Made by a program: the position numbers and the translations under genes
Notes under the pieces: generated by a model
The model's database searches: none
What the model saw: only the letters and a program-made list of their open reading frames with translations
Told to the model about the DNA's origin: nothing
Assembly: GCA_937858165.1 (NCBI GenBank)
Contig: CALLZA010000537.1
Span: forward strand, 1 to 5,390
DNA: 5,390 bases
Source of the DNA: an uncultured Ardenticatenia bacterium
GTDB taxonomy: Bacteria; Chloroflexota; Anaerolineae; Promineifilales; Promineifilaceae
Direction of reading: 5' to 3'
In this document: piece after piece, positions 1 through 5,199 of the stretch
Layout: each line of letters opens with the position of its first letter
How positions within the stretch are numbered: the first letter of the stretch is position 1

Positions 1-126
1 CTGTACTTATCGTGATACGTCATACATCTTGCGCGTCCTTTGATATATACTGTTTTTGTACAGACTTTTCCCGTGTGTGTTCATCGTATTTATTCTTTCT
101 TTTTTTTTTTTATCATTTTTTTTTTT
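1..126. other. Non-biological tail outside the P5 adapter
   Basis: This stretch lies outside the P5 end of a complete Illumina adapter, where no template should exist. It contains two T runs (100-111 and 116-126) next to the adapter and then low-GC sequence quite unlike the GC-rich insert. Read on the minus strand it is adapter end, A run, then apparently random bases, the usual look of base calls made after the polymerase reaches the end of a short fragment. I see no gene in it. An apparent minus-strand reading frame crosses it only because the adapter joins it to the real gene at 197-345. Confidence 0.9.
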
Positions 127-196
127 AATGATACGGCGACCACCGAGATCTACACTAGATCGCTCGTCGGCAGCGTCAGATGTGTATAAGAGACAG
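127..196 (+). other. Illumina Nextera P5 adapter with i5 index and Tn5 mosaic end
   Basis: Three parts are contiguous and match the standard design base for base. The P5 flow-cell sequence is at 127-155. An 8-base i5 index, TAGATCGC, is at 156-163 and is the one I recall as N501/S501. The Nextera read-1 transposase sequence is at 164-196, ending in the 19-bp Tn5 mosaic end AGATGTGTATAAGAGACAG at 178-196. This is synthetic library DNA that was not trimmed before assembly; it is not a transposon in the organism. Genomic sequence starts at 197. Confidence 0.99.
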
Positions 197-345
197 CTGC
201 AGTAGACCGCGCTGATCTCTGCCACCCACGGCCGCGCCAGCAGCGCCGTCATCCGCGCCCGCCCGCGCTCCGACAGCGGCCAGCGCGGCACGGGTATGGT
301 TGGGTCCTTCACTACGTCGGGATGGCTGATGTAGTAGACGAGCAT
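197..345 (-). CDS. Histidine phosphatase family protein, N-terminal fragment
   Basis: This is the first 49 codons of a phosphoglycerate-mutase-like (histidine phosphatase superfamily) protein, cut at 197 by the library adapter. The peptide opens MLVYYISHPDVV, continues with PVPRWPLSERGRAR at about residues 18-31, and ends near VYC. In this superfamily a first beta strand leads into an RHG motif whose His is phosphorylated during catalysis. His8 fits that position, but its neighbours are Ser and Pro rather than Arg and Gly. The W-x-LS-x-x-G-x-x-R block is also typical. The ATG at 345-343 is chosen because the protein similarity begins there; a GGGAG about 9 bases upstream is a plausible but distant ribosome site. 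An in-frame start at 438 would only translate the repeat-rich spacer. The second catalytic His, the acid residue and the substrate are outside the window, so specificity is unknown. It lies 129 bp after the tyrosine phosphatase gene on the same strand. Confidence 0.8.
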
Positions 346-366
346 CTTCACTTGCTCCCAACGACT

Positions 367-421
367 GCGCAAAGAGAAGACCTCACGCAAAGATCGCCAA
401 GTGCGCAAAAAAGACGCCAAG
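367..421. repeat. Imperfect short direct repeats in the phosphatase spacer
   Basis: Three related units follow one another: GCGCAAAGAGAAG (367-379), ACGCAAAGATCGCCAAG (385-401) and GCGCAAAAAAGACGCCAAG (403-421). They share a GCAAA(A)GA core and, in the last two, a CGCCAAG ending. A diverged inverted relative, TTGGCACTCTTTGCGTC, follows at 433-449. The array fills most of the 129-bp spacer upstream of the histidine phosphatase gene. I recall similar CTTTGCG-rich intergenic sequence from environmental genomes, so it is probably a dispersed intergenic repeat, but its function cannot be read from the sequence. Confidence 0.55.
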
Positions 422-442
422 AAGAGTGCCCTTGGCACTCTT
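422..442 (-). terminator. Hairpin downstream of the tyrosine phosphatase gene
   Basis: AAGAGTGCC (422-430) and GGCACTCTT (434-442) form a perfect 9-bp stem with a 3-base loop, 32 bp past the phosphatase stop codon. On the minus strand six T residues follow (complement of 407-412), but they begin 9 bases after the stem rather than directly behind it. It could act as a weak intrinsic terminator. It could equally be part of the short repeat family in this spacer, because its right arm runs into CTTTGCGTC, the inverse of the units at 367-421. Confidence 0.4.
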
Positions 443-474
443 TGCGTCAGACTCTTCGTTTTCCAGCCGACGCC

Positions 475-1206
475 TCATTCAGCCCGCAGGCGAGCTCGGA
501 CGCGGGCCATGTCCTCAGCCGACAGCCCGGCGTCCAGCAGATAGCGCTCCATGCCGCCGTAGCGCTCATCGACGTAGGCCAGCGTCGCCGTCATCTGGTC
601 GGCGGTCATGTTTAACCGATCCCAGAAGCCCAGTCCGGCCTCCCCCTTCTCGGCCACCAGCCGCTCGTAGATCGGCCGCCGCCGCTCCAGCGTCAGGGCG
701 TAGTCGTCAGCAATGACGGCGTCGGGCACCCCGGCCAGTCGCAGCGCCGCCGCCGCCACCAGCCCGGTACGGTCGGTGCCGCCCAGGCAGTGGAAGACGA
801 TGCCGCCCGGTGGGGCCGCGGCAATGGCCCGCAGCGCGTCGGCCAGGGCGTGGGGATAGAAGTCGAGAAAGAGACGGTAAACGTCGGCCCGGGTGCGGAC
901 GGCCACCCACAGCGGCGCGGCGGCCGGGTCTTGATGGTCGAGCGGAGTGTTGATATATCCCGGTTCTCCCGCCCGGCCGCCGGGGAAGGCGGGCGGGTCG
1001 TCGGCCACTTCCAACGGCCCGCGCAGGTCGATAACCGTGCGCACGCCGTAGTCGTAGAGGGCGCGCCGCCCATCGGCGGTCAGCTTGCCCAGGCAGTCGG
1101 CGCGGACGAGCGCTCCCCGGCGCGTCACGCCGCCGTCGGCCGTCGGCAGCCCGCCCAGGTCGCGCACGTTCCAGCACGGTTCCCACTCCAGGTGTCGTGT
1201 TGTCAT
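475..1206 (-). CDS. Tyrosine-protein phosphatase (DSP/PTP-type, Y_phosphatase3 family)
   Basis: This 243-residue protein is predicted to remove phosphate from phosphotyrosine or a related phospho-substrate by a cysteine-dependent mechanism. The N-terminal NVRDLGGLPTADGG (about residues 13-26) and RTVIDLRGPLE (56-66) blocks are typical of this family. The active-site loop is HCLGGTDRTG at 139-148, with nucleophile Cys140 and phosphate-binding Arg146. The C-terminal helical part, with YVDERYGGMERYLL at 211-224, matches the usual family tail. The length is normal and there is no signal peptide or membrane segment, so it should be cytoplasmic. The ATG at 1206 is preferred. A GTG seven codons upstream (1227) would start inside the hairpin repeat, and neither start has a clear Shine-Dalgarno site. 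The gene follows the S9 peptidase by 77 bp and precedes another phosphatase gene. The loop has Thr144 where many relatives carry Lys or Arg. The natural substrate cannot be inferred. Confidence 0.88.
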   Translation of the reverse strand: MTTRHLEWEPCWNVRDLGGLPTADGGVTRRGALVRADCLGKLTADGRRALYDYGVRTVIDLRGPLEVADDPPAFPGGRAGEPGYINTPLDHQDPAAAPLWVAVRTRADVYRLFLDFYPHALADALRAIAAAPPGGIVFHCLGGTDRTGLVAAAALRLAGVPDAVIADDYALTLERRRPIYERLVAEKGEAGLGFWDRLNMTADQMTATLAYVDERYGGMERYLLDAGLSAEDMARVRARLRAE

Positions 1207-1223
1207 GGTCTTGGAAGAAGAAT

Positions 1224-1276
1224 CCACAGATTACACAGATTTCACAGATTCGGGATGAATCTGTGAAATCTGTGGA
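1224..1276. repeat. Palindromic element built of 9-bp CACAGATT units
   Basis: Three tandem 9-bp units lie at 1224-1232, 1233-1241 and 1242-1250 (CCACAGATT, ACACAGATT, TCACAGATT). Two inverted units follow at 1258-1266 and 1267-1275. Together they make a perfect 18-bp stem, 1234-1251 against 1257-1274, with the 5-base loop GGGAT. The element fills most of the 77-bp spacer between the S9 peptidase stop and the tyrosine phosphatase start. Transcripts from the upstream gene would fold here, so transcript end-protection or termination is possible, but no T run follows the stem. Its AT-rich composition contrasts with the GC-rich genes. I recall closely similar CTGTGTAATCTGTGGA sequences between genes in many environmental genomes, which supports a dispersed-repeat reading. 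Confidence 0.8.
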
Positions 1277-1283
1277 CTCTTTC

Positions 1284-3230
1284 TTATCCTAGCGCCTCAA
1301 CCAGGCCGGGCACCTCTTCCGCGCCGACGGGCACGGTCAGGCTGCTGCCGGTCAGATCATCGCCGATAGGCTGGACGCGGCCGCCCAGGCAGCGGGCCAG
1401 GAACGCTTCGGCCAGGGCCGCGAACGACAGGTTGTTCTGCGGTCGGGCGAAGCCGTGCCCCTCGTCGGGGTAGAGGGCGTAGGCCACGGGGATGCCCCTG
1501 GCCTGCATGGCCGTCACGATCTGGTCCGACTCGGCCTGCTTCACGCGCGGGTCGTTGGCCCCCTGGGCGATGAGCAGCGGCCGGACGATGCGATCGACGT
1601 AGGTCAGCGGCGAGTGGGCCTTCAGCAGCGCCCGCCCCTCTTCGGTGCGGTGGTCGCCAACGCGCATGGTGAACAGTTCGATCATTGGCTTCCAGTAGGG
1701 TGGAATCGTCTCCAGCAAGGTGATCAGGTTCGATGGCCCGACGATGTCCACACCGCAGGCGAACACCTCCGGATAGAAAGTCAGCCCGGCCAGCGTCGAG
1801 TAGCCGCCGAAGCTGCCGCCCATGATCGCCACGCGCGCCGGGTCGGCGATGCCCTGGGCGATGGCCCACTGCACGCCGTCCTGCTGATCGGCCAGTATCT
1901 TGCCGCCCCATTCGAAATCGCCGGCGTTGGTGAAAGACTTGCCGAAGCCGGTGGACGAGCGAAAGTTGACCGACAGCACGGCGTAGCCCCGGTTGGCCAG
2001 CCACTGATGCCAGCCGTTGAAGCCCCATGTGTCGCGTCCCCAGGGGCCGCCGTGGGGGATGAAGACCAGCGGCAGCGGCGCGTCGGGGATGCCGTCACCG
2101 TCGCTGTCGCTGCCGGGTGGCAGGGTGTAGTAGACGACAAGGTTCAGCCCGTCGCGGGCCGGAACGACCGCCGGGCGCATGTTGGCCAGGGGCAGCCCTT
2201 CCAGCTCGGCGCGGTTGGTGAACAGGAAGTCGGCCGCTTGTCGCTGGCGGTCATAGAGGTAGTAGCGCACCGGACCGTCGTCCACCACGTAGGCCACCAG
2301 CCAGAAGCGATCATCGAGCGAGCGGCTGGTGATCTCGGCGTCACCATCGGTGACGCCGCGCAGAAAGGCCATGTCGGCGGCGATGGCCGGGTCGAGCACC
2401 TGCCACTCTTTGCGCTCATAGTCGAAGGCGACCGCCTGCACGTGGCGCTCCGTCGGATGGCGCAGGACCAGGTCGGCGTCGGCACGCTCGTCGGCCGCCA
2501 GTAGCGACCGCTCGCCGGTCGTAATATCAATCGCCACCAGCGCGGCCGTATCCCGGTCGCGACTGTCGCGCAGATAGAGAACGTGGCCTGTCTTGTCGAA
2601 GCCGACAGTGGATGCCGTCAGCATGTCTTCGGCCGGGAAGGCTTGCCACAGCGTCCAGTCGTCGCCGTCGGCCCGAAAGATGTCCAGCCCGCCGGACGGC
2701 GTCATCTGGATCGCGGCGCGGATGGTCAGGTCGTCGTCAACTTCCACACCGATGAAGCGGTCGTGTTGCAGCAACAGCGTCCGCTCGCCGGTGGTCAAGT
2801 TGACGCGATAGATGTCGTGCCACTGCGGGTCGCGGTTGTTGAGGGCGACGAGAAGCTCGTCCGGCCGCCGGTGGCTCAGGCCAACGATTTGCGCTGCCAC
2901 ACCGTCGAACGGGGTCAGGTCGCCCACTTCGCCGGTGTTGACGTCGGCCGAGTAGACGCGCCAGTTCTCATCCCCCCCTTTGTCCTGGATGTAAAGGATG
3001 TCGCGGCCCGTGTAGGCCCAGGCGTAGAAGCGAATGCCGCGTCCGGCGTCGGCCGTCACCGGGCGGGCGTCGGCCGGGCGCTCGCGCGGAGCCACCCAGA
3101 CGTTGAGTACGCCATTGCGCGGGGCCAGCCAGGCCAGATGCGCCCCGTCGGGGCTGATGGTTACCTGCGTCCGGTCGGGGTTGCCAAAGAAAACCCGCCG
3201 GGGAATGAGAGGCAAGTTATCGGTCATCAT
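1284..3230 (-). CDS. S9 family peptidase (prolyl oligopeptidase/acylaminoacyl-peptidase type)
   Basis: This 648-residue serine peptidase probably cleaves short peptides in the cytoplasm; I see no signal peptide or membrane segment. The first 350 or so residues are a beta-propeller of TolB/WD-like blades, seen as repeated strands such as [28 protein letters not shown] and [13 protein letters not shown]. The propeller normally restricts access to the active site. The alpha/beta-hydrolase domain follows from about residue 385, with oxyanion-side HGGPWG at 393-398, the nucleophile elbow GGSFGGYS carrying Ser473, Asp560 in GANDPRV and His592 in DEGHGF. The triad is complete and its spacing is normal for S9. 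[10 protein letters not shown] stretch at 375-383, between the domains, resembles a calcium-binding loop. The ATG at 3230 sits 5 bases after AGGAG; the next codon is also ATG (3227), with 8-base spacing and equally possible, while a TTG at 3233 is too close. Exopeptidase, acyl-peptide hydrolase or oligopeptidase activity cannot be told apart here. Confidence 0.93.
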   Translation of the reverse strand: MMTDNLPLIPRRVFFGNPDRTQVTISPDGAHLAWLAPRNGVLNVWVAPRERPADARPVTADAGRGIRFYAWAYTGRDILYIQDKGGDENWRVYSADVNTGEVGDLTPFDGVAAQIVGLSHRRPDELLVALNNRDPQWHDIYRVNLTTGERTLLLQHDRFIGVEVDDDLTIRAAIQMTPSGGLDIFRADGDDWTLWQAFPAEDMLTASTVGFDKTGHVLYLRDSRDRDTAALVAIDITTGERSLLAADERADADLVLRHPTERHVQAVAFDYERKEWQVLDPAIAADMAFLRGVTDGDAEITSRSLDDRFWLVAYVVDDGPVRYYLYDRQRQAADFLFTNRAELEGLPLANMRPAVVPARDGLNLVVYYTLPPGSDSDGDGIPDAPLPLVFIPHGGPWGRDTWGFNGWHQWLANRGYAVLSVNFRSSTGFGKSFTNAGDFEWGGKILADQQDGVQWAIAQGIADPARVAIMGGSFGGYSTLAGLTFYPEVFACGVDIVGPSNLITLLETIPPYWKPMIELFTMRVGDHRTEEGRALLKAHSPLTYVDRIVRPLLIAQGANDPRVKQAESDQIVTAMQARGIPVAYALYPDEGHGFARPQNNLSFAALAEAFLARCLGGRVQPIGDDLTGSSLTVPVGAEEVPGLVEALG

Positions 3231-3235
3231 CAAAT

Positions 3236-3240
3236 CTCCT
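3236..3240 (-). promoter_or_regulatory. Ribosome binding site of the S9 peptidase gene
   Basis: AGGAG on the minus strand is followed by ATTTG and then two consecutive ATG codons. It is the clearest Shine-Dalgarno sequence in the window and rules out the in-frame TTG at 3233-3231, which would lie only two bases away. It does not decide between the two adjacent ATGs. Confidence 0.75.
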
Positions 3241-3243
3241 GCG

Positions 3244-3307
3244 GTGCGTCGCGCTTTCTGAAGTGCGTCGCACCTTCTTGAATCGTCCAGTTAATAGAAG
3301 GTGCGAC
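3244..3307. repeat. GTGCGTCGC repeats with a 12-bp inverted repeat
   Basis: GTGCGTCGC occurs twice in direct orientation (3244-3252 and 3263-3271). The second copy overlaps the arm GTCGCACCTTCT (3267-3278), which is exactly inverted at 3296-3307, leaving a 17-base loop. Further GTCGCAC-type copies continue to about 3326. The set fills the 98-bp spacer between the small membrane protein gene and the S9 peptidase gene and ends just before the AGGAG ribosome site. It could fold in the 5' leader of the peptidase mRNA or be a dispersed intergenic repeat. I see no convincing promoter in it. Confidence 0.65.
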
Positions 3308-3328
3308 CCACCAAAAGCGGTCGCACGG

Positions 3329-3598
3329 CTAAAGCGCAATCGGCAGCAGCGTCCCCAGCAAAATGAGCACGATGCCAAAGCCGCCCAGCCCCAACCACAG
3401 CGGCGCGCCGGCCAGGGCGTTGAACAGCGCGGCCAGGGCCTCGGCCAACTTGGTGATGCCCGCCAGCGGATTACCGCCAAGCGCTTCGCGCCGGTCGGCG
3501 TGGCGGGCCAACTCCAGGATGGCCCCGGCGAAGGACAGGATGAGAAAGACAATACCCAGCAGTATGAGAAAGAGCCGTAGGATGAGTTCGGGTTCCAT
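3329..3598 (-). CDS. Small two-helix membrane protein of unknown function
   Basis: This 89-residue protein is not one I recognise. It has two hydrophobic segments long enough to cross a membrane: about residues 6-28 (LILRLFLILLGIVFLIL and following) and about 67-88 (LWLGLGGFGIVLILLG and following). The stretch between them has charges near residues 29-38 (ELARHADRRE) and then a mainly alanine/leucine amphipathic part at 48-64. It should therefore be a hairpin in the cytoplasmic membrane, with little outside it. The ATG at 3598 is preferred, placing MEPE directly before the first helix; an AGG lies about 5 bases upstream. A GTG seven codons earlier (3619) is also in frame but falls in an inverted repeat. 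It lies 121 bp after the kinase-like gene and 98 bp before the peptidase gene. The continuous frame, GC-rich codon use and coherent hydrophobic pattern support a real gene. Confidence 0.68.
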   Translation of the reverse strand: MEPELILRLFLILLGIVFLILSFAGAILELARHADRREALGGNPLAGITKLAEALAALFNALAGAPLWLGLGGFGIVLILLGTLLPIAL

Positions 3599-3614
3599 GG
3601 TTGCCTGTCGGCCG

Positions 3615-3641
3615 GCCACGCGATGGGTATGGGTGCGTGGC
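3615..3641. repeat. 7-bp inverted repeat upstream of the small membrane protein gene
   Basis: GCCACGC (3615-3621) and GCGTGGC (3635-3641) are perfect inverse arms around a 13-base centre. The site ends 17 bp upstream of the preferred ATG at 3598. The symmetry and position would suit an operator or a leader hairpin, but a 7-bp match in GC-rich DNA can arise by chance, and no promoter elements next to it are convincing. Confidence 0.3.
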
Positions 3642-3685
3642 GACCTTGGCCTGATGATAGCGCAAACGCCGAAAGGGTTGTAGTC

Positions 3686-3701
3686 GAGCGCTAAAGCGCT
3701 C
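3686..3701 (-). terminator. Compact palindrome downstream of the kinase-like gene
   Basis: GAGCGCT (3686-3692) and AGCGCTC (3695-3701) are perfect inverse arms separated by two bases, probably pairing as a 6-bp stem with a TAAA loop. The palindrome starts 19 bp beyond the phosphotransferase stop codon. The minus strand after it reads GACTACAACCC, so the uridine tract of a standard intrinsic terminator is absent. A weak terminator, an mRNA 3' end stabiliser or an intergenic repeat are all possible. Confidence 0.35.
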
Positions 3702-3719
3702 CGCCACGAACCGTTAACC

Positions 3720-4736
3720 TCACATCTCGCTTGCTACGCGGGTAAAATCGAAGTCGACGTAGGGCGCGCCGGCCAGAATGCGTGCCCGGCGGCCGATCAT
3801 GAAGCGGCGCGGCCACGGGTGGGGAATGGCCTCAGCCGCGTCGCCGTCGGGCAGGTCATAGCTGCGCTGAATGACGGCGTACAGGTCGATCTCGCGCGTG
3901 CTCAGGAAGTGGTGAATGGCCGGCAGGTGGCGCGGGTCAAGCCGGTTCTCGGCCCGGTAACCGCGCAGGAAGTGGGGCAGGAAGTCGGCCAGCACGCCCG
4001 GCGGGTCGTCGGCGTTGGTAATCATATAGAAGATGACCATGGCGATGTCGCCAATGAACCAGTTATAGACGCAGTCATCGAAGTCGAACAGAGTGATGGT
4101 GTCGCCGTCCACGTGCAGGTTGCCGCCGTGGGCGTCGAAGTGGATGAGGCCGTAGCTGTCGCGGTCGCGCGGCAAGCGCTCGATGTGGCGTGTCAGTTCC
4201 TGATAGCGGCTGTGGATAATCTCATCGCGCCCGGACAGCAGGCCACGTAACTCGTCGGCGAACACCGCTGGCCACGACGGCCGCCGCCAGGCCGGAGCGG
4301 GCGGGGCGTAGTCCTTGGTCAGCGCGTGCATGAGGCCAATAAGCCGACCGTAGCGCTCATAGCGCGCCGGCGTCCAGCCCACTTCGCCCGGCGGCCGACC
4401 GGGCGCAAAGGCAAACGCGGTGACCAGGAAGTACCCACCCTGCCCATCGTCTATCCCCTCCACCAGCTCGCCGCGCGCCGACAGCAGCGCCCCAGCCACC
4501 GTCGCCCCGCCCGCGGCGAGGTAGTTGATCCAGTCTACCTCGCCGCGAATCAGCTCCGGCGACCGGCGCAAGGAGTGGGTGATGCGCAAGATGGCCGGCG
4601 CGCCGTTGCGCTGAAAACGGTAGATGAAGCTCTCAAAGCCGTCGCCCGGTTCGAGCCGGTCGGCGGTGATGGCGTAGCGGGCCATGGCCTCGTGGAGGAT
4701 GGCGTCGCTGTAGCGGTCGCGGATGGCTTTGTCCAT
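3720..4736 (-). CDS. APH-type phosphotransferase / small-molecule kinase family protein
   Basis: This 338-residue protein belongs to the aminoglycoside phosphotransferase (APH)-like kinase fold, which also holds choline, homoserine and SrkA-type kinases. It should transfer phosphate from ATP to a hydroxyl group. The catalytic loop is HFDAHGGN at 199-206, with Asp201 the likely catalytic base and Asn206 a metal ligand. The following LFDFDD has Asp218 in the DFG-like magnesium position. In the N-terminal lobe, GDGFESFIYRF (31-41) is the nucleotide-loop region, and ILRIT (49-53) has Arg51 near where the ATP-binding Lys is expected, with Glu66 a candidate partner. The hinge is around GYFLVTAF (101-108). 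There is no signal peptide. The ATG at 4736 has AGGGGA seven bases upstream. Overall pattern and length resemble the COG2334/SrkA-like group more than drug-resistance enzymes, so I would not call it a resistance gene. It follows the GNAT gene by 79 bp; no substrate is indicated. Confidence 0.88.
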   Translation of the reverse strand: MDKAIRDRYSDAILHEAMARYAITADRLEPGDGFESFIYRFQRNGAPAILRITHSLRRSPELIRGEVDWINYLAAGGATVAGALLSARGELVEGIDDGQGGYFLVTAFAFAPGRPPGEVGWTPARYERYGRLIGLMHALTKDYAPPAPAWRRPSWPAVFADELRGLLSGRDEIIHSRYQELTRHIERLPRDRDSYGLIHFDAHGGNLHVDGDTITLFDFDDCVYNWFIGDIAMVIFYMITNADDPPGVLADFLPHFLRGYRAENRLDPRHLPAIHHFLSTREIDLYAVIQRSYDLPDGDAAEAIPHPWPRRFMIGRRARILAGAPYVDFDFTRVASEM

Positions 4737-4743
4737 GGTTCCG

Positions 4744-4749
4744 TCCCCT
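4744..4749 (-). promoter_or_regulatory. Likely ribosome binding site of the kinase-like gene
   Basis: AGGGGA on the minus strand lies seven bases before the ATG at 4736. It matches the Shine-Dalgarno consensus AGGAGG only in part, but the spacing is good and the start gives the usual N terminus for this family. Confidence 0.5.
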
Positions 4750-4754
4750 ATGGA

Positions 4755-4771
4755 GCGGGTTGCCTACCCGC
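4755..4771. repeat. 6-bp inverted repeat in the leader of the kinase-like gene
   Basis: GCGGGT (4755-4760) and ACCCGC (4766-4771) are inverse arms around a 5-base centre. The stem would form in the mRNA just 5 bases upstream of the candidate ribosome site at 4744-4749. A chance match is possible in DNA this rich in G and C. Confidence 0.3.
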
Positions 4772-4789
4772 CTCTTCTGTCCTTATCAG

Positions 4790-4811
4790 GCGCGGGCAAA
4801 GCGACCCGCGC
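4790..4811 (-). terminator. GC-rich hairpin directly after the GNAT gene
   Basis: GCGCGGG (4790-4796) and CCCGCGC (4805-4811) form a perfect 7-bp, all-GC stem with an 8-base loop, beginning only 4 bp after the acetyltransferase stop codon. The position fits a terminator or a transcript-end stabiliser. The minus strand after it reads CTGATAAGGAC, with no T run, so intrinsic termination would be weak. Confidence 0.4.
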
Positions 4812-4815
4812 TACA

Positions 4816-5199
4816 TTAACTCGCCTTGCGATAGCGCGGAAACGTCTTCACCGTCTCAAAGCCCAGGCTGTGATAGAGATCGACGGCCCGTGTCGGAAAC
4901 TCGGCCATTGTATGCAGCCGGACGGTTGTTACGCCCCGCGCCCGCAGGTCGAGTAGCGCCTGCGTCAGCAGCACCCGGCCCAGACCGCGCCGCCGGTAGG
5001 CTGGCCGGACGCTGACCTCGTAGATTTCGGCCCGGCCGCGCTCAATGAGCGGGATGACCTGCCCGGCCACCTCGTCGCCGGCCCAGGCCACCTTGAATAG
5101 CCCGCGGTCGAAGTGGGGCCCGGCCAGGTCGGCGGTGTAGTCAGCCTCATCCATCGGCTCGTGGTAGCGCCCGCCAGGATACTCGTCGCGGTAGGCCTC
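4816..5199 (-). CDS. GNAT family N-acetyltransferase, C-terminal fragment
   Basis: The 127 visible residues are the C-terminal part of a Gcn5-related N-acetyltransferase, which moves an acetyl group from acetyl-CoA to an amine. The acetyl-CoA pyrophosphate-binding loop is RRRGLG at 69-74 of the fragment, within the motif-A stretch EVSVRPAYRRRGLG. The last strands and helix are present as LYHSLGFETVKTF at 108-120. The upstream part (EAYRDEY and later LFKVAWAGDEVAG at 34-46) resembles the second domain of tandem-GNAT proteins, so the full protein may have another GNAT domain before it; that is inference. The true start lies beyond the window. An in-frame GTG at 5214 giving MYKRQ is pure adapter sequence and must not be used. 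The gene is the most upstream on its strand here. Its substrate cannot be predicted. Confidence 0.87.
   Translation of the reverse strand, partial: EAYRDEYPGGRYHEPMDEADYTADLAGPHFDRGLFKVAWAGDEVAGQVIPLIERGRAEIYEVSVRPAYRRRGLGRVLLTQALLDLRARGVTTVRLHTMAEFPTRAVDLYHSLGFETVKTFPRYRKAS

Noticed and set aside
178..196. Tn5/IS50 mosaic ends at both sides, resembling a composite transposon
   Set aside because: Each end is joined to a full Illumina adapter and index in library order, so they come from tagmentation, not from a resident element.
385..421. A CRISPR array in the repeats at 367-449
   Set aside because: The units are only 13-19 bp, imperfect and almost adjacent, with no spacers of constant length and no cas genes.
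7..438. A 143-residue minus-strand protein spanning the left adapter
   Set aside because: Only the part from 345 to 197 is a real gene. The first 31 residues translate spacer repeats, and the last 90 or so translate adapter and run-off sequence.
1455..2504. A long plus-strand reading frame (349 codons) opposite the S9 peptidase
   Set aside because: GC-rich coding DNA readily leaves the opposite strand open. The frame shows no recognisable domain, and the minus-strand frame has a complete catalytic triad.
3231..3328. A sigma-70-type promoter (TATTAACT) upstream of the S9 peptidase
   Set aside because: No hexamer resembling TTGACA lies at the proper distance, and the AT-rich stretch is the loop of the inverted repeat.
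3720..4736. An antibiotic-resistance aminoglycoside phosphotransferase
   Set aside because: It shares the fold and catalytic loop, but length and motifs fit the broad SrkA-like kinase group, and no mobile element or resistance context is present.
4326..5015. A plus-strand reading frame of 229 codons over the kinase and acetyltransferase genes
   Set aside because: It crosses two genes with clear family motifs on the other strand and a spacer with hairpins; its own translation is low-complexity and Arg/Ala-rich.
197..5199. A 5-kb circular plasmid opened by a single transposase event
   Set aside because: A single Tn5 cut would leave the same 9 bp at both insert ends. The ends read CTGCAGTAG and GTAGGCCTC, which differ, and both terminal genes are cut in ways that do not join into one gene.
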